From contig PYVY01000011.1 of the NCBI GenBank assembly GCA_003056425.1, positions 1-64,000 on the forward strand: DNA of 64,000 bases, in the 5' to 3' direction. The notes under the pieces are model-generated. The model was not told the DNA's origin and did no database searches. It saw nothing but the letters and a program-made list of their open reading frames with translations. This document shows positions 24,884 to 35,333 of the stretch, in pieces. Position numbers and translations under genes: made by a program. This stretch comes from Alteromonas indica. GTDB lineage: Bacteria > Pseudomonadota > Gammaproteobacteria > Enterobacterales > Alteromonadaceae. Position 1 is the first letter of the stretch; every line of letters begins with the position of its first letter.

Positions 24884-26683
24884 TTAAGCATAGTCATCTA
24901 TACCACCAAGTGCACGCCGTGTTAACGGTTGCTCGGCAATAGTTTGGGTTTCATCGTCCGTGCCAGTTGCCCCGTTGCCTCCCCGGCCGTTAGCACTTCG
25001 GCTACCTTCCTGGTTGTCCTCACCGGCATTGTTGCCGGCTTGCTGTTCCACCGATGATTGTCCCAGTTCAATACCTTGTTCAGCAAGCATTTCACGCAAC
25101 CGCGGCTCGGCATCGTTAAGCGCATCACGGGTTTGCGCGGACTGCACCACAAAACTGACCGAGGCGGCGTCACCCTGAACATTCACGCGCACCTGCATGC
25201 TACCCATTTCCGGCGGATCCAACCGTATTTCTGCCATCATATTACGACTATTTACCATCCAGCGTACTTTTTCAGTTAACTGTTTCTGGCCATCGGGCTG
25301 GGCAATATTTACGGCTTGCTCCTGGGTTTCTGCCTGGCGGGTACTCACCACGGTTTCATTGCGCAGCTGCGCCTGTTCAATATGCATGGCATCAGCCGAA
25401 GCCACTGCCATGGTGGGGGTTAGCTGGGCAGCCGCAGCCTGGGTACTGGCTTGGGTGGCGGTTAATACACTGGCCAGTTGACTGAGCTGTTGATCCAGGC
25501 TGTGTTGCATAACCGAGGTTATTGCTACCTCGGCCTCACTGACTGCCTGTGAAATCATATCTTTTATACTAAAACCGGGTTGATGACCCTGCGCAAGCTG
25601 ATCCTGCATTTCCTGTAAACCGCCCACAATTGATTCAGCAATCTGTCCCTTTTGCGCCTCGCTGGTAGTCGAGGGTAATAAATCGATTACCCGCTCGCTA
25701 ATAGCTTGTGACAGCGGTTGTTGGCCAGCTTGAGACAGCCCGGCAAGTTGTTCCAGCAATTCACTATCAGCAGTTAAAGCAGCGCCGGCTTGCCCGCTAT
25801 TATCAGCTGCGCCATTGCCCTGCGCTAACGCATTAATTTCGGTTTTCAGTAGCGCGGCTAACAGCTCGGCATCAGCGTTACCGGCAGCCTCATTATTTTG
25901 CTGTAAGCGCGCCAGTTCCGCCATAAAATCCTGGCTTTGGTGCTGACTGTCGGTTTCGCTGCCGTCAGCGTTATTTTGTTGCGCAAGCCCTTCAAGCAAT
26001 GCGGCGGCCAGTGCTTCAATATCTGGCCCACTGTCATCCCCGTCATCACTGCCCTCTTCTGCCAACGCCGATAATTGCTTCACTATTTCTTTAGAGAGAG
26101 TGCCCACTAAGACAGGAATTGGCGTAATGTGTTGTTGGTCACCAGCGCCGGGCGTGGTAGCGGCCTCTTCAAGTAATTGCTCATTAAGGCGGTCAAGCTC
26201 GCCTGACAACAGCCCCACCAAATCGGTATTGTGTACTGGTTTTCCCTCCCCAGCCTCAACGTGGGTGCTATTAGCCTGAGCTTCATCGTCTTTAAGACCG
26301 CGAATACGATCAACATATGCCAGCCAGTCTACCGCGTCATCTTCTTGCTGCTGGGCCGCAACCGGGTTGGCGGGTAAATCTTCAGAGGCTGGCGCGGCTA
26401 CGGCTGCATCATTGTCAGCACTGTGCGATGCCTGCTCTGTTGCCGCAGGTGAGGCCGCCGAAGCCGCTTCACTACGTGCTTTATTCGTCGCTTGATTATC
26501 CGGGTTTATCTGCTTGTGCGCGGGCGCATTGCTGGTATTACGTGGCGTGCCATGATTAGCCTGCTGCATGGCTTCACTGAAGGCAGAGTCAGCGGTGGAT
26601 GGCGACGGCTGGGCCGGGCTGCCACCGATATCTATAGGTAAAGCGGCAACATCCTGACGCTTGGGGGCAACTTGTTGCATCAT
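24884..26683 (-). CDS. fliK: Flagellar hook-length control protein FliK
   Basis: A 599-residue protein with a long, low-complexity Ala/Gln/Asp-rich N-terminal ruler (to about residue 460) and a conserved C-terminal switch domain (VRWMVNSRNMMAEIRLDPPEMGSMQVRV.., about 475-560), the part that signals to FlhB. It is exported while the hook grows and sets its length. The tail is Asn/Gly-rich. It starts 113 bases downstream of a good sigma-54 site, so it probably leads the fliK-fliL-fliM-fliN-fliO-fliP-fliQ-fliR-flhB transcript. Confidence 0.93.
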   Translation of the reverse strand: MMQQVAPKRQDVAALPIDIGGSPAQPSPSTADSAFSEAMQQANHGTPRNTSNAPAHKQINPDNQATNKARSEAASAASPAATEQASHSADNDAAVAAPASEDLPANPVAAQQQEDDAVDWLAYVDRIRGLKDDEAQANSTHVEAGEGKPVHNTDLVGLLSGELDRLNEQLLEEAATTPGAGDQQHITPIPVLVGTLSKEIVKQLSALAEEGSDDGDDSGPDIEALAAALLEGLAQQNNADGSETDSQHQSQDFMAELARLQQNNEAAGNADAELLAALLKTEINALAQGNGAADNSGQAGAALTADSELLEQLAGLSQAGQQPLSQAISERVIDLLPSTTSEAQKGQIAESIVGGLQEMQDQLAQGHQPGFSIKDMISQAVSEAEVAITSVMQHSLDQQLSQLASVLTATQASTQAAAAQLTPTMAVASADAMHIEQAQLRNETVVSTRQAETQEQAVNIAQPDGQKQLTEKVRWMVNSRNMMAEIRLDPPEMGSMQVRVNVQGDAASVSFVVQSAQTRDALNDAEPRLREMLAEQGIELGQSSVEQQAGNNAGEDNQEGSRSANGRGGNGATGTDDETQTIAEQPLTRRALGGIDDYA

Positions 26684-26795
26684 AACCGGTATTCCTCAAG
26701 GTTTACTAACCTGCTGCAAGGTATGTAGAACAGGCTATTCACTGTACATACCGGACGCCAAAGCGTCACAAAACTGTTAATTAAAGGAGGATAGA

Positions 26796-26810
26796 GCAAG
26801 TCGCGTTCCA
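26796..26810 (-). promoter_or_regulatory. Sigma-54 promoter upstream of fliK
   Basis: Minus strand TGGAACGCGACTTGC has GG and GC separated by exactly ten bases, close to the TGGCACG-N4-TTGC consensus. It lies in the 162-base gap between fliJ and fliK. FlrC is the likely activator by analogy with Vibrio. Confidence 0.75.
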
Positions 26811-26845
26811 GCTTTTAAAAAAGGTCAGATATAAGTTGGTCAGTT

Positions 26846-27292
26846 TTAGTAACGATTTGTTTTAGCACGCAAAAATCGTTGATTAGCAAACTCATCCAGC
26901 ATGTCTTGTTCCCGACGGTTAGCGATTACCGCGGCTTCAGCCTGCTTTTTCTCAATAAGCAGGTCGACGGCTTTCCGGCGCTTTTGCTGTTCCAGCCATT
27001 GGCGACGACGTTGGTCTACAACCATGCGAGCCTGGGAGATAATCTGCATTTGCTGCTGACAAGCTTTATCAAGCTTACCGACAAACTGCAGGTGTTGATG
27101 GTAATCTCTGGCATCGACCCCACCCTGGCGGCCCGATTGCTGAATTTGGCGTACATAGTCGAGGCGGTACTGTTGCAGACTGCTAAGTTTTTGCTTTTGC
27201 TGCTGCACGGTATGTTCAGCCAGCTGCAATGCCTGGGCTGCTTTGTCTTCACGGTCTCGCTCTACTCGTATTACCGTATCTAACTGGCCCAT
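26846..27292 (-). CDS. fliJ: Flagellar export chaperone FliJ
   Basis: A 148-residue, almost entirely alpha-helical, Gln/Arg/Lys-rich coiled-coil protein, as expected for FliJ, the central stalk of the FliH-FliI ATPase that contacts FlhA. Sequence identity in this family is low; the call rests on length, coiled-coil pattern, and its place directly after fliI (22 bases). Confidence 0.9.
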   Translation of the reverse strand: MGQLDTVIRVERDREDKAAQALQLAEHTVQQQKQKLSSLQQYRLDYVRQIQQSGRQGGVDARDYHQHLQFVGKLDKACQQQMQIISQARMVVDQRRRQWLEQQKRRKAVDLLIEKKQAEAAVIANRREQDMLDEFANQRFLRAKTNRY

Positions 27293-27314
27293 TTAGCGCT
27301 CCTTTTAATATCCA

Positions 27315-28649
27315 TTAGCCATTCCCCAGGCCTGTGGCAAGTGCTTGCATAGCCTCATGGCATTCACTAAACGGTAGCACCTGTTTCATCCCCTGTTGCA
27401 AGAAGGCATTGATAGCGGGTTCGGCGCGTATAGCCAAATCAATTCGCGGATCTGAGCCACGGGCATACGCCCCTATCGCAATCAAATCCTGATTTTGCTT
27501 GTAGGTGGAATAGACTTGCCGGATACGCCGCGCCTGCAATAAATGTTCTTCAGAGACGACCATTGGCATAACCCGACTGATTGACGCTTCGATATCTATG
27601 GCTGGGTAATGCCCACTATCGGCCAGTTTACGCGACAATACGACATGACCGTCTAAGATCGCCCGCGCGGCATCGGCAATGGGATCCTGTAAGTCATCGC
27701 CTTCGGTTAATACTGTATAAAACGCCGTAATAGAGCCCTGCCCCTGCGCGCCATTACCGGCCCGTTCCACCAGTGCGGGTAACCGCGCAAAAACCGAAGG
27801 TGGATAGCCTTTGGTAGCGGGCGGTTCGCCCACCGCCAGCGCAATTTCACGTTGCGCCATGGCATAACGAGTCAAAGAGTCGACCAATAGCAAAACATTT
27901 TTACCCTGGTCGCGAAAATACTCCGCCACCGTCACCGCTGTTTCACATGCCTTAAGGCGCATCAGGGGTGAGGTATCAGCGGGTGCCGCCACAATCACCG
28001 CCCGCTGGCGTTCTTCTTCGGTAAGAATATCATGAATAAATTCTTTCACTTCCCGGCCCCGTTCGCCGACCAGACCCACCACTACCACGTCGGCTTCGCT
28101 GCCGCGGGTCATCATGCCCAGCAATACACTTTTACCTACCCCACTGCCGGCAAATAGTCCCATACGCTGGCCAATACCAACGGTGTTGAGCGCATTGATA
28201 GAGCGCACACCGACATCCATAGGCTGCTTGATAGGCATCCTTATTAGCGGGTTCATCGGCGGACGAGTGGTCGGCACACGGGTATGGGCGCTGATCGCTC
28301 CCAACCCGTCAAGCGGCTGTCCGTTGCCGTCCAGTACCCGGCCCAATAAACCCGGCCCTACCGGTAAGCCGCTTTGCCGGTTCAGGGGCATTACCCGTGA
28401 GCCGGGCACAATGCCCCGGACCGCTTCGGTAGGCATCAGATAGGTAATATCATCCCCAAAACCCACTACTTCGGCTTCGATCTCACCTTCAATGGTTTGC
28501 ACCATACACTGGCTTCCGACCGGCAACTGGCAGCCCACGGCTTCCAGGGTAAGGCCGATACCTCTTACCAGTTTGCCCGCGGCCACAATGGGGGGATTGG
28601 GAACCTGCTCACTGAGCTGGCTGAAATAATGACTAAACGGATCACTCAC
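27315..28649 (-). CDS. fliI: Flagellum-specific ATPase FliI
   Basis: A 444-residue ATPase related to the F1 beta subunit. Walker A is visible in [15 protein letters not shown], Walker B in [18 protein letters not shown], and the family signature in [23 protein letters not shown] (residues about 305-327). It unfolds and releases export substrates at the base of the flagellum with FliH and FliJ. It overlaps fliH by eight bases. Confidence 0.97.
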   Translation of the reverse strand: MSDPFSHYFSQLSEQVPNPPIVAAGKLVRGIGLTLEAVGCQLPVGSQCMVQTIEGEIEAEVVGFGDDITYLMPTEAVRGIVPGSRVMPLNRQSGLPVGPGLLGRVLDGNGQPLDGLGAISAHTRVPTTRPPMNPLIRMPIKQPMDVGVRSINALNTVGIGQRMGLFAGSGVGKSVLLGMMTRGSEADVVVVGLVGERGREVKEFIHDILTEEERQRAVIVAAPADTSPLMRLKACETAVTVAEYFRDQGKNVLLLVDSLTRYAMAQREIALAVGEPPATKGYPPSVFARLPALVERAGNGAQGQGSITAFYTVLTEGDDLQDPIADAARAILDGHVVLSRKLADSGHYPAIDIEASISRVMPMVVSEEHLLQARRIRQVYSTYKQNQDLIAIGAYARGSDPRIDLAIRAEPAINAFLQQGMKQVLPFSECHEAMQALATGLGNG

Positions 28650-29433
28650 CGCTAAGCCCCTGTTCCAACAAAAATTTATCCAGGATATCGCGACAGCGGC
28701 GTTCTATGGTCACATCAACGGCGTTTTGGCTGGTAATAATGTCACACCCGCCGCGGGCCATGCCCGGTACCTCTACCAGTTTCCAGCCTTTTTCAGCAAT
28801 AGTTTGCTCGGTAAAATGGCTGGTGACCAGCGCCACATCTTCAGGGTGTAGCTGAATCTGATACTGGTTTTCTGTGATCGGCAGGGCCTTAATCCCTTCG
28901 CTCAGCGCTTGCATAATAACGGTATCGGTGGTTTGCACTTCGCTGCGTATTACTGCTCTGGCCAACGCCACCGCTAATCGGGCCAGCTGTTCGCGAGACT
29001 CAACGGTAAGCTGGGAAAGCGGATCATGCAGAGTTTCAGTTAAGCTTTGCCACTGCTGTATTTGCGTTTCAACCTGCTCGCGGGCTTCTTCAAGGCCTTG
29101 GGCCAGGCCTTCTTCATGGCCTGTTTTCAGCCCTTCCGCGTGACCTTGTTCCAGGCCCTGCGTCTGGCCTTCTTCAAACCCAGCTTGCTTGCCTTCAGCA
29201 TAGCCTTCATCCCGGGCCGCCTGGCGAATCGCTTCAATTTCTTCAAGCGTAGGCAGGGTAATCTGCTCTTCTTCTTCGGGCGGCTCATAGACCCAATCAC
29301 TGCGCCGGTTTAAGGCATTGGTTGTACGGTCACGTTTAGCCTGTTGTGGGTCGTCAACAAATGGCAAATCCCACAACTTTGCATCGTTATCCGGGGTGTT
29401 TGGGTTGTCGTAGTCAGACATCTGGTTTGCCAT
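28642..29433 (-). CDS. fliH: Flagellar export ATPase regulator FliH, with a perfect GxxxG ladder
   Basis: A 263-residue protein that holds FliI at the C ring. The N-terminal region ends in a helix where ten glycines fall exactly every fourth residue (G77 to G113), giving nine successive GxxxG units, a known but variable feature of FliH that supports tight helix dimers. The C-terminal half ([19 protein letters not shown].., about 135-260) is the conserved FliI-binding domain. It lies ten bases after fliG and overlaps fliI. Confidence 0.95.
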   Translation of the reverse strand: MANQMSDYDNPNTPDNDAKLWDLPFVDDPQQAKRDRTTNALNRRSDWVYEPPEEEEQITLPTLEEIEAIRQAARDEGYAEGKQAGFEEGQTQGLEQGHAEGLKTGHEEGLAQGLEEAREQVETQIQQWQSLTETLHDPLSQLTVESREQLARLAVALARAVIRSEVQTTDTVIMQALSEGIKALPITENQYQIQLHPEDVALVTSHFTEQTIAEKGWKLVEVPGMARGGCDIITSQNAVDVTIERRCRDILDKFLLEQGLSGE

Positions 29434-29443
29434 TTAAAATAGG

Positions 29444-30484
29444 TTATAAGAATTCGTCGCCGCCACCGCCGCCTAACATAATTTCGCCCGAATCGGCGAG
29501 TCGGCGGGCTACAGACAGAATTTCTTTTTGCGCGGTTTCTACTTCTGAAATCCGTACCGGCCCCATTGCTTCAAGGTCGTCCGTTAGCATTTCGGCCGCG
29601 CGTTTAGACATGTTACGGGTAATTTTATCTTTCAGTTCGTCATCCGCACCTTTGATGGCTTTAAGCAAGGCGTCCTGCTGAACTTCACGTAAAATAGCCT
29701 GAATGCCTTTATCGTCAACATCGACCAGGTTGTCAAAAACAAACATGAGATCCTGGATTTGCTGGCTCATTTCCTCATCCTGTTCACGGATGGCATCCAT
29801 CAACTGACCTTCAATCGACGTATCCAGATAGTTCATGATATCAGCAGCAGACTTCAGGCCGCCCATTTTCGCCGCCTGAGTGCCTGCTTGGCCGGCAAAT
29901 TGTTTCTCCATAATCTCGTTTAACTCCTGTAGGGCCGCTGGCTGAACTTCTTCAAGATTCGCAATACGCATCAGCAAATCCAACCTGACCTTTTCGGGGA
30001 ACTGCGCCAGAATCTCGGCGCTTTGCTCCGGTTCTAAATAAGACAATACAATAGTCTGAATCTGAGGATGCTCGTTACGGATAATTGAGGCGACCTGCTT
30101 AGAGTCCATCCATTTTAAGGAATCAAGACCTTTAGCCCCGCTGCCCATTAATATCTGGTCAATCAGATTGGCTGCTTTGTCTTCGCCCAGAGCGGCGGTA
30201 AGCGCTCGTTTTACAAAGTCCTGGCTCTGGAAACCGATGGTACTGTAGTTTTGTATCTCATCGATAAAATGCTTGTGCACTGAAGTTATTTTGGCTTGGG
30301 TCATATCATCAACCTTCGCCATCTCAGCACCCAGCTTTTGCACTTGCTTAGGCTCCAAGTGCTTTAAAATTTGTGCCGCGTCTTCTTCGGATAAGCTGAG
30401 CAGTAAAATTGCGGCTTTTTCTACACCTTCGAGTTTACCCACGTCATAGCTAGGTTCGTTGGCGTTGGCGATTTCTTCAGCCAT
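29444..30484 (-). CDS. fliG: Flagellar motor switch protein FliG
   Basis: A 346-residue rotor protein. The N-terminal domain binds FliF (VEKAAILLLSLSEEDAAQIL), the middle domain binds FliM (EHPQIQTIVLSYLEPEQSAEIL), and the C-terminal domain carries the charged helix that meets the stator (DKITRNMSKRAAEMLTDDLEA). It transmits torque to the MS ring. It lies 14 bases after fliF. Confidence 0.97.
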   Translation of the reverse strand: MAEEIANANEPSYDVGKLEGVEKAAILLLSLSEEDAAQILKHLEPKQVQKLGAEMAKVDDMTQAKITSVHKHFIDEIQNYSTIGFQSQDFVKRALTAALGEDKAANLIDQILMGSGAKGLDSLKWMDSKQVASIIRNEHPQIQTIVLSYLEPEQSAEILAQFPEKVRLDLLMRIANLEEVQPAALQELNEIMEKQFAGQAGTQAAKMGGLKSAADIMNYLDTSIEGQLMDAIREQDEEMSQQIQDLMFVFDNLVDVDDKGIQAILREVQQDALLKAIKGADDELKDKITRNMSKRAAEMLTDDLEAMGPVRISEVETAQKEILSVARRLADSGEIMLGGGGGDEFL

Positions 30485-30498
30485 TGGTGGTGGTGCTC

Positions 30499-32199
30499 CT
30501 ATTCATCTTGCATCAGCCAGCCCTTAACAACCTGGGCAGACAACTCTGGCTCGTTCGCCACTAAGGCACGGACTGCTTTTAATACATCTTCATCTTTATG
30601 CAGGTCAGGTAACATTAATGAACCATCAGGCGCGAACCCTACCTGACCTTCGTCAAATTCCTGATTGAGCATGCTAATAGTTTCATCACCCAAATCCAGT
30701 CCTTCATCGGCGTCAAAGTCATCAGCATCCTGGCTAACATCGGGGTTAATCAGTTTGCGCAGCATTGGGCGGATAACAAAGATAATCAGCACAATAATAA
30801 CCAGACCGCCCACTACCAACTTAAGTATAGGCAGGAATTTAGGCTGCTCCCAAATCGGTAACGCTTCAATCTCGCCGGCATCCATGCGGGTGAAGGGCAC
30901 GCTAACCACTTCCAGGGAATCACCCCGCGTAATATCAAACCCCAGTCCGCCTTGCAGCAAGCGGCGGATATTGAGCACTTCTTCCTGCTTGCGCGGGGCC
31001 GTGGTCACGGTGCCATCCTCAGCGGTAGTAGACAGATAGTCTACCGCCACAGAGACACTAAGCCTGCGCACTACCCCGGTTTGCTTTTTGGTATGGCTGA
31101 TAGTGGTATCCAGCTCGTAATTACGGGTTGATTCTTTGCTGTTACTGCCAGGTACCGGTGCCATCCCATTGCCGCCGTTTGTGGCATCTTCCGGTATATT
31201 GGCATCTAACGGCGGCTGATTGCTAAGCGCCCCAGGAATGCCGCCACTACCCGCACCGACCGTGTTATGCTCAGTGATCATTTCACTTCGCACCGCGGGC
31301 AAGTCCGGATTATAGCTGCGTTGAGTTTGCTCTCGGGCGGTAAAGTCCATAGCCACATCAACCTGCGCGGTATAATTACCAATTCCCAGTACCGGAATTA
31401 AAATAGCATCAATTTTTTGCAGGTACTGCTTTTCACGTTTGCTTTCAATTTCATATTCTTTACGGGCCCGTGAGCTTATTGAGTCTTGTGAGCCAGAGTT
31501 AAGCAAACGACCATTGCTGTCGGTGACCGTGACATTGGACGGTTCCATACCCTGGACAGCTGAAGCGACAATATCGACCACCGAATCGACTTCTTCTCCT
31601 GCAATTACTTTGCCGCGCTTGGCGGTTAACACGATGGTGGCGCTGGCTTTTTTCTCGTGCCGGGCAAATACATTTTCTTTAGGAAGAGCCAGTAACACGC
31701 GTGCCTTTTGAATACTTGACATGTCTTCAATGGTGGCAGCAATTTGCTGTTCTCGGGCATGTTTCAAGCGTTCCATTTCGACCCGCTGGCTGACGCCAAA
31801 TCCCATATCCTGCATGATGATATCCGTGCCGGCATCCTCACTACGCACCAACCCCTGGCGCGTCATACCCAGCCGAATATTGCGAAAGTCTTCATTACGG
31901 ACAAAAACGGTATTACCTTCAAGCTTGTAGTCAATCTGGTTGGCATCCAGATAGTCGAGTGTTTCAATCAGCTCTTCGGTTTCCATTTTTGCTAACGGGC
32001 GATAATCCGGTTCCTGCGCCCAAATCATAATAAATACAGCAATGGCAACACAAATAACCAGTACCACCACCAGTGCCATTTGCCGCATCATATCGGCGCT
32101 GCCCAGGGTGTCCATAAAGCCGGACTTGTTCTCTGTCTCTGCCGCGCCGCTAAGGGCGTCCGGATCAGAAACAGTTAAATTGGTTCCAGTATCAGCCAT
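30499..32199 (-). CDS. fliF: Flagellar MS-ring protein FliF
   Basis: A 566-residue membrane protein with one transmembrane helix near each end (about 38-62 and 450-472), enclosing a periplasmic region with the ring-building domains (DYRPLAKMETEELIETLDYL, ARVLLALPKENVF). The cytoplasmic C-terminus (ALVANEPELSAQVVKGWLMQDE region) binds FliG. It builds the first basal-body structure. It lies 16 bases after fliE in the same transcript. Confidence 0.97.
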   Translation of the reverse strand: MADTGTNLTVSDPDALSGAAETENKSGFMDTLGSADMMRQMALVVVLVICVAIAVFIMIWAQEPDYRPLAKMETEELIETLDYLDANQIDYKLEGNTVFVRNEDFRNIRLGMTRQGLVRSEDAGTDIIMQDMGFGVSQRVEMERLKHAREQQIAATIEDMSSIQKARVLLALPKENVFARHEKKASATIVLTAKRGKVIAGEEVDSVVDIVASAVQGMEPSNVTVTDSNGRLLNSGSQDSISSRARKEYEIESKREKQYLQKIDAILIPVLGIGNYTAQVDVAMDFTAREQTQRSYNPDLPAVRSEMITEHNTVGAGSGGIPGALSNQPPLDANIPEDATNGGNGMAPVPGSNSKESTRNYELDTTISHTKKQTGVVRRLSVSVAVDYLSTTAEDGTVTTAPRKQEEVLNIRRLLQGGLGFDITRGDSLEVVSVPFTRMDAGEIEALPIWEQPKFLPILKLVVGGLVIIVLIIFVIRPMLRKLINPDVSQDADDFDADEGLDLGDETISMLNQEFDEGQVGFAPDGSLMLPDLHKDEDVLKAVRALVANEPELSAQVVKGWLMQDE

Positions 32200-32215
32200 G
32201 ACTATTTTTCTCCGC

Positions 32216-32545
32216 CTATACTGGCATGTTCATAATTTGCTTATAGGCATCAAGCACTTTGTTACGTACCTGTACCGTGGCCTCAAAGGCAATGCCGGCT
32301 TTCTCTTTGGCGACCATAACATCGGCCAAACTCACCGAGGCATCGCCCATTTCAAAGGAGTGCTGCAATTGTTTTGAATCCATCTGCATTGAGTTAACCC
32401 CTTCCAGGGCGCCTTTAAGCATGGTCGAAAATTCACTACCAGAATTTGGATTCATCTGGACTTCGGGCGTCGCGCTCGTTTGCAGTCGTGCCTGCCCAAT
32501 CATGGCCTGCATTTCCTGATACAAACTGTCGGCTTTAATGTCCAT
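32216..32545 (-). CDS. fliE: Hook-basal body junction protein FliE
   Basis: A 109-residue rod-base protein exported early. It joins the MS ring and export gate to the rod. The C-terminal helix SLADVMVAKEKAGIAFEATVQVRNKVLDAY (residues about 73-102) is the conserved FliE core. It is the first gene of the fliE-F-G-H-I-J transcript and lies 64 bases downstream of a sigma-54 site. Confidence 0.96.
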   Translation of the reverse strand: MDIKADSLYQEMQAMIGQARLQTSATPEVQMNPNSGSEFSTMLKGALEGVNSMQMDSKQLQHSFEMGDASVSLADVMVAKEKAGIAFEATVQVRNKVLDAYKQIMNMPV

Positions 32546-32609
32546 CGTATTTCTCCAAAATTTACTGCCGTCAGAAGCTTGTCTGACATTCGACTATATG
32601 AAGATTAAA

Positions 32610-32625
32610 GCAACCTGCGGGCCAA
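32610..32625 (-). promoter_or_regulatory. Sigma-54 promoter of the fliE operon
   Basis: Minus strand TTGGCCCGCAGGTTGC has GG and GC exactly ten bases apart and a TTGC -12 element followed by TTT. It lies 64 bases before the fliE start. FlrC, encoded just upstream, is the expected activator. The remaining 32626-32815 gap shows no gene. Confidence 0.85.
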
Positions 32626-32815
32626 CTTTTATATTACTTTACATTCAATAGGTTACGCTGGATAAGCCAAAAAAATGACAGGCTGTAGAGGGTTTCGGCT
32701 TGGCGAAGAGAGCAGAGGTTAGGCGTATACGCCGATAAGGCGTGAGGAATGAAAAGCACAAACCAGGGCACATGCGATGATGGCGTGCACCCTGGGGTTA
32801 AGGAAAGTGAACAAT

Positions 32816-34159
32816 TCAGGCTGGCACTTCGATACCGTCTTCTCGCATTCTGGCTAATTTATAACGCAGCGTACGAGGGCTGATACCTAGTTTTTCTGCT
32901 ACCTCTTTGCGCTTACCATTACATGCTTGCAGCGTATCTAAAATAATCTGATGTTCCTGGTAACGTAATTCGCTACCCAACCGGCTGGCGTCTTCTTCAG
33001 GTTCACTAACCGGCACGTGGCTGGCTAGGGAGGCCATCATGTCAATCATTAAGTCGCTGGCGTCGATGGTATCGCCATCGCTTAAAATAAGTGCACGCTG
33101 AATGACATTTTCCAGCTCCCGGACGTTGCCCGGCCATTCATACTGAGTTAGCTTGTTGCGCGCTGCAGCACTAAGCTTAGCAATCGTCTGGCCTTGTTGC
33201 TGTGCATGACGAGCAATCAAATGTTCAGCTAACGGCACAATATCGCCCGGGCGGTTGACCAATGGCTGCCATACAATAGGAAATACATTTAACCGATAAA
33301 ACAAATCTTCACGAAACTGACCTAATTCCACTGCCTGTCGCAAGTCTCGGTTACTGGTAGCAATGACCCTGACATCCAGCTGAACGGTTTTACGTCCGCC
33401 TAGCCGCTCGACTTCTTTTTCCTGCAACACCCGTAACAACTTAGCTTGTAATGCCATGTCCATTTCGGTTATTTCATCTAGTAGCAGTGTACCGCCCTGG
33501 GCTTGCTCAAACTTTCCGGGACAAGCCTGAATAGCGCCGGTAAATGCACCTTTTTCATAACCAAATAAGGTGGCTTCCAACATATTTTCCGGAATTGCGG
33601 CACAATTGATAGCAACAAAAGGCGAGCCAGCTCTGTTCGACTGGTCATGTATGTAATGCGATAGCACTTCTTTGCCGGAGCCGCTTGGGCCCAATACCAT
33701 TACCGTGGCGTCTGACCGCGCTACTTTACGGGACAACGCCAGTAACTCGAGACTGCTCGGGTCGGCAGCTACCGGCGTACGAGATGCTATTTTTTGCGCC
33801 GGTGCATAGCGCTCAACCAAATTAAGCAGCACCTGGGGGGCAAACGGTTTTGACAAGTAATCAGTAGCGCCATCGCGCATGGCCTGTACCGCATCATCAA
33901 TGGAGGCATAGGCGGTCATTAACAAAACGGGTAACTGGGGAAACCGTGTTTTTATGTGTTTTAACAATACCAAACCGCTCATTTTGGCCATTTGGATATC
34001 ACTGACCACCAGATCGATATCGTACTGCCCCAGACAATGCATAGCTTCTTCGGCGCTGCACGCTGAAATAACCCGGTAATGCGCCAGATTCAGTGTATCA
34101 ACCAGCGCTTCACGTAAGCCGGCATCATCTTCCACAATTAAAATGCTGGTGTGGTTCAT
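32816..34159 (-). CDS. flrC: Sigma-54-dependent response regulator FlrC
   Basis: A 447-residue NtrC-type activator: receiver domain with the phosphorylated Asp in LVVSDIQMAKMSG, AAA+ domain with Walker A GPSGSGKEVLSHYIH and the sigma-54 contact loop ending GAFTGA ([14 protein letters not shown]), and a Fis-type helix-turn-helix at the end (RKEVAEKLGISPRTLRYKLA). Phosphorylated by FlrB, it switches on basal-body, hook and some flagellin promoters; sites before fliE and fliK are candidates. It overlaps flrB by four bases. Confidence 0.95.
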   Translation of the reverse strand: MNHTSILIVEDDAGLREALVDTLNLAHYRVISACSAEEAMHCLGQYDIDLVVSDIQMAKMSGLVLLKHIKTRFPQLPVLLMTAYASIDDAVQAMRDGATDYLSKPFAPQVLLNLVERYAPAQKIASRTPVAADPSSLELLALSRKVARSDATVMVLGPSGSGKEVLSHYIHDQSNRAGSPFVAINCAAIPENMLEATLFGYEKGAFTGAIQACPGKFEQAQGGTLLLDEITEMDMALQAKLLRVLQEKEVERLGGRKTVQLDVRVIATSNRDLRQAVELGQFREDLFYRLNVFPIVWQPLVNRPGDIVPLAEHLIARHAQQQGQTIAKLSAAARNKLTQYEWPGNVRELENVIQRALILSDGDTIDASDLMIDMMASLASHVPVSEPEEDASRLGSELRYQEHQIILDTLQACNGKRKEVAEKLGISPRTLRYKLARMREDGIEVPA

Positions 34160-35286
34160 GCGTATTCTCCTGCATCTTGTGCGGTATCGGTGGGGTGAGC
34201 CAGGGGCAGTGTCAGCGTAAAGCAGGCTCCACCCGTAGCACCATCGGCCACGCTAAGCTGGCCCTTGTGAGCGGCGGCTACAGATTTAACCACCGCTAAG
34301 CCCAGCCCGGTGCCATGAGTTTTTGTGGTAAAAAAGGGTTCAAAAATTTTCGCTTTGATAGCTTCTGGCACGCCAGGTCCGGTATCGGTAACATTTAGTT
34401 TAAGCGTGCCTTTAATAACGCGAGCCTGCACTGTGATTGATGCATGTTTATCACTGACCTGGCTGGCATTGTGGATAAGGTTAAGTAGTGCACCAGCCAA
34501 TGCTGTTTGATTTGCCAACACCACCGCCGGCGCTTCAAAACCTTCAAATACCAGGGTTTGCTGTTGGCTGTCGGTAACAGTTAAAGCGGTGGGCGCCACA
34601 GCCATTTTGACATCGCTAAGCGTAAGGCGGGAAACCACCTGATCTTCGCCGGATTTGGCAAACAACAGCATATCGTTTACCTGGCTCTCCAGTTCGTGCA
34701 ATCTGGCGCCCAGCTTCTGGGCAAAGTCTACCGATGCCGGTTTTGCCAGCTCTGGGCGGGTAAGGTTCGCTGCATATAACATAGCAGCAGACAGAGGCGT
34801 ACGAATCTGATGGGCTAACGATGCCACCATTTTTCCCAGTGCGGACAGACGCTGCATATGACTGACCCGGGCTTGCAGCTCTCGGGTTTCGGTCAAGTCG
34901 GTAATAACGATGAGCTGGCCGGGTTCGGTTTGCAAAGGGGTAATAGACAGTTTGACCCGGCGGCCGTCAAACAGTGATACCTCATGACCATCATCAGCAC
35001 GAGGCTTAAATGATCGGGCAATAATAGTACGCCATATTTCGCCTTCTAAAGGTTCACCCAGCAGCTCCATGGCTTGTTTATTGGCTTGGCGTACGCACCC
35101 ATGGCCGTCTAGAACGATCACGCCAGCTGGCATCACTTGCAATAAATGGGAAAGACGGTCTGCTTGCTGGCGCAACGCATGCAATTCCTGTGCGGAATCG
35201 TCGGTATCGCTAGCGTATGGCTCGCACGATCGAAAGAGATAAGCATCGTCGCTTATTGCACTGTGATGGCTACTGTCGTATGTCAT
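34156..35286 (-). CDS. flrB: Flagellar sensor histidine kinase FlrB
   Basis: A 376-residue kinase without transmembrane segments, so cytoplasmic. A PAS domain (LSHLLQVMPAGVIVLDG.., about residues 45-130) precedes the HisKA helix with the phosphorylated His in MVASLAHQIRTPLSAAM and the ATPase domain with N-box NLIHNASQV, DTGPGVP and GTGLGLAVV. It phosphorylates FlrC. It lies 120 bases after flrA, with a sigma-54 site in the gap. Confidence 0.95.
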   Translation of the reverse strand: MTYDSSHHSAISDDAYLFRSCEPYASDTDDSAQELHALRQQADRLSHLLQVMPAGVIVLDGHGCVRQANKQAMELLGEPLEGEIWRTIIARSFKPRADDGHEVSLFDGRRVKLSITPLQTEPGQLIVITDLTETRELQARVSHMQRLSALGKMVASLAHQIRTPLSAAMLYAANLTRPELAKPASVDFAQKLGARLHELESQVNDMLLFAKSGEDQVVSRLTLSDVKMAVAPTALTVTDSQQQTLVFEGFEAPAVVLANQTALAGALLNLIHNASQVSDKHASITVQARVIKGTLKLNVTDTGPGVPEAIKAKIFEPFFTTKTHGTGLGLAVVKSVAAAHKGQLSVADGATGGACFTLTLPLAHPTDTAQDAGEYA

Positions 35287-35333
35287 GTCGTCCTCGTCAA
35301 AAAGCAGACGTGTTATTTATGACATACTACCTA

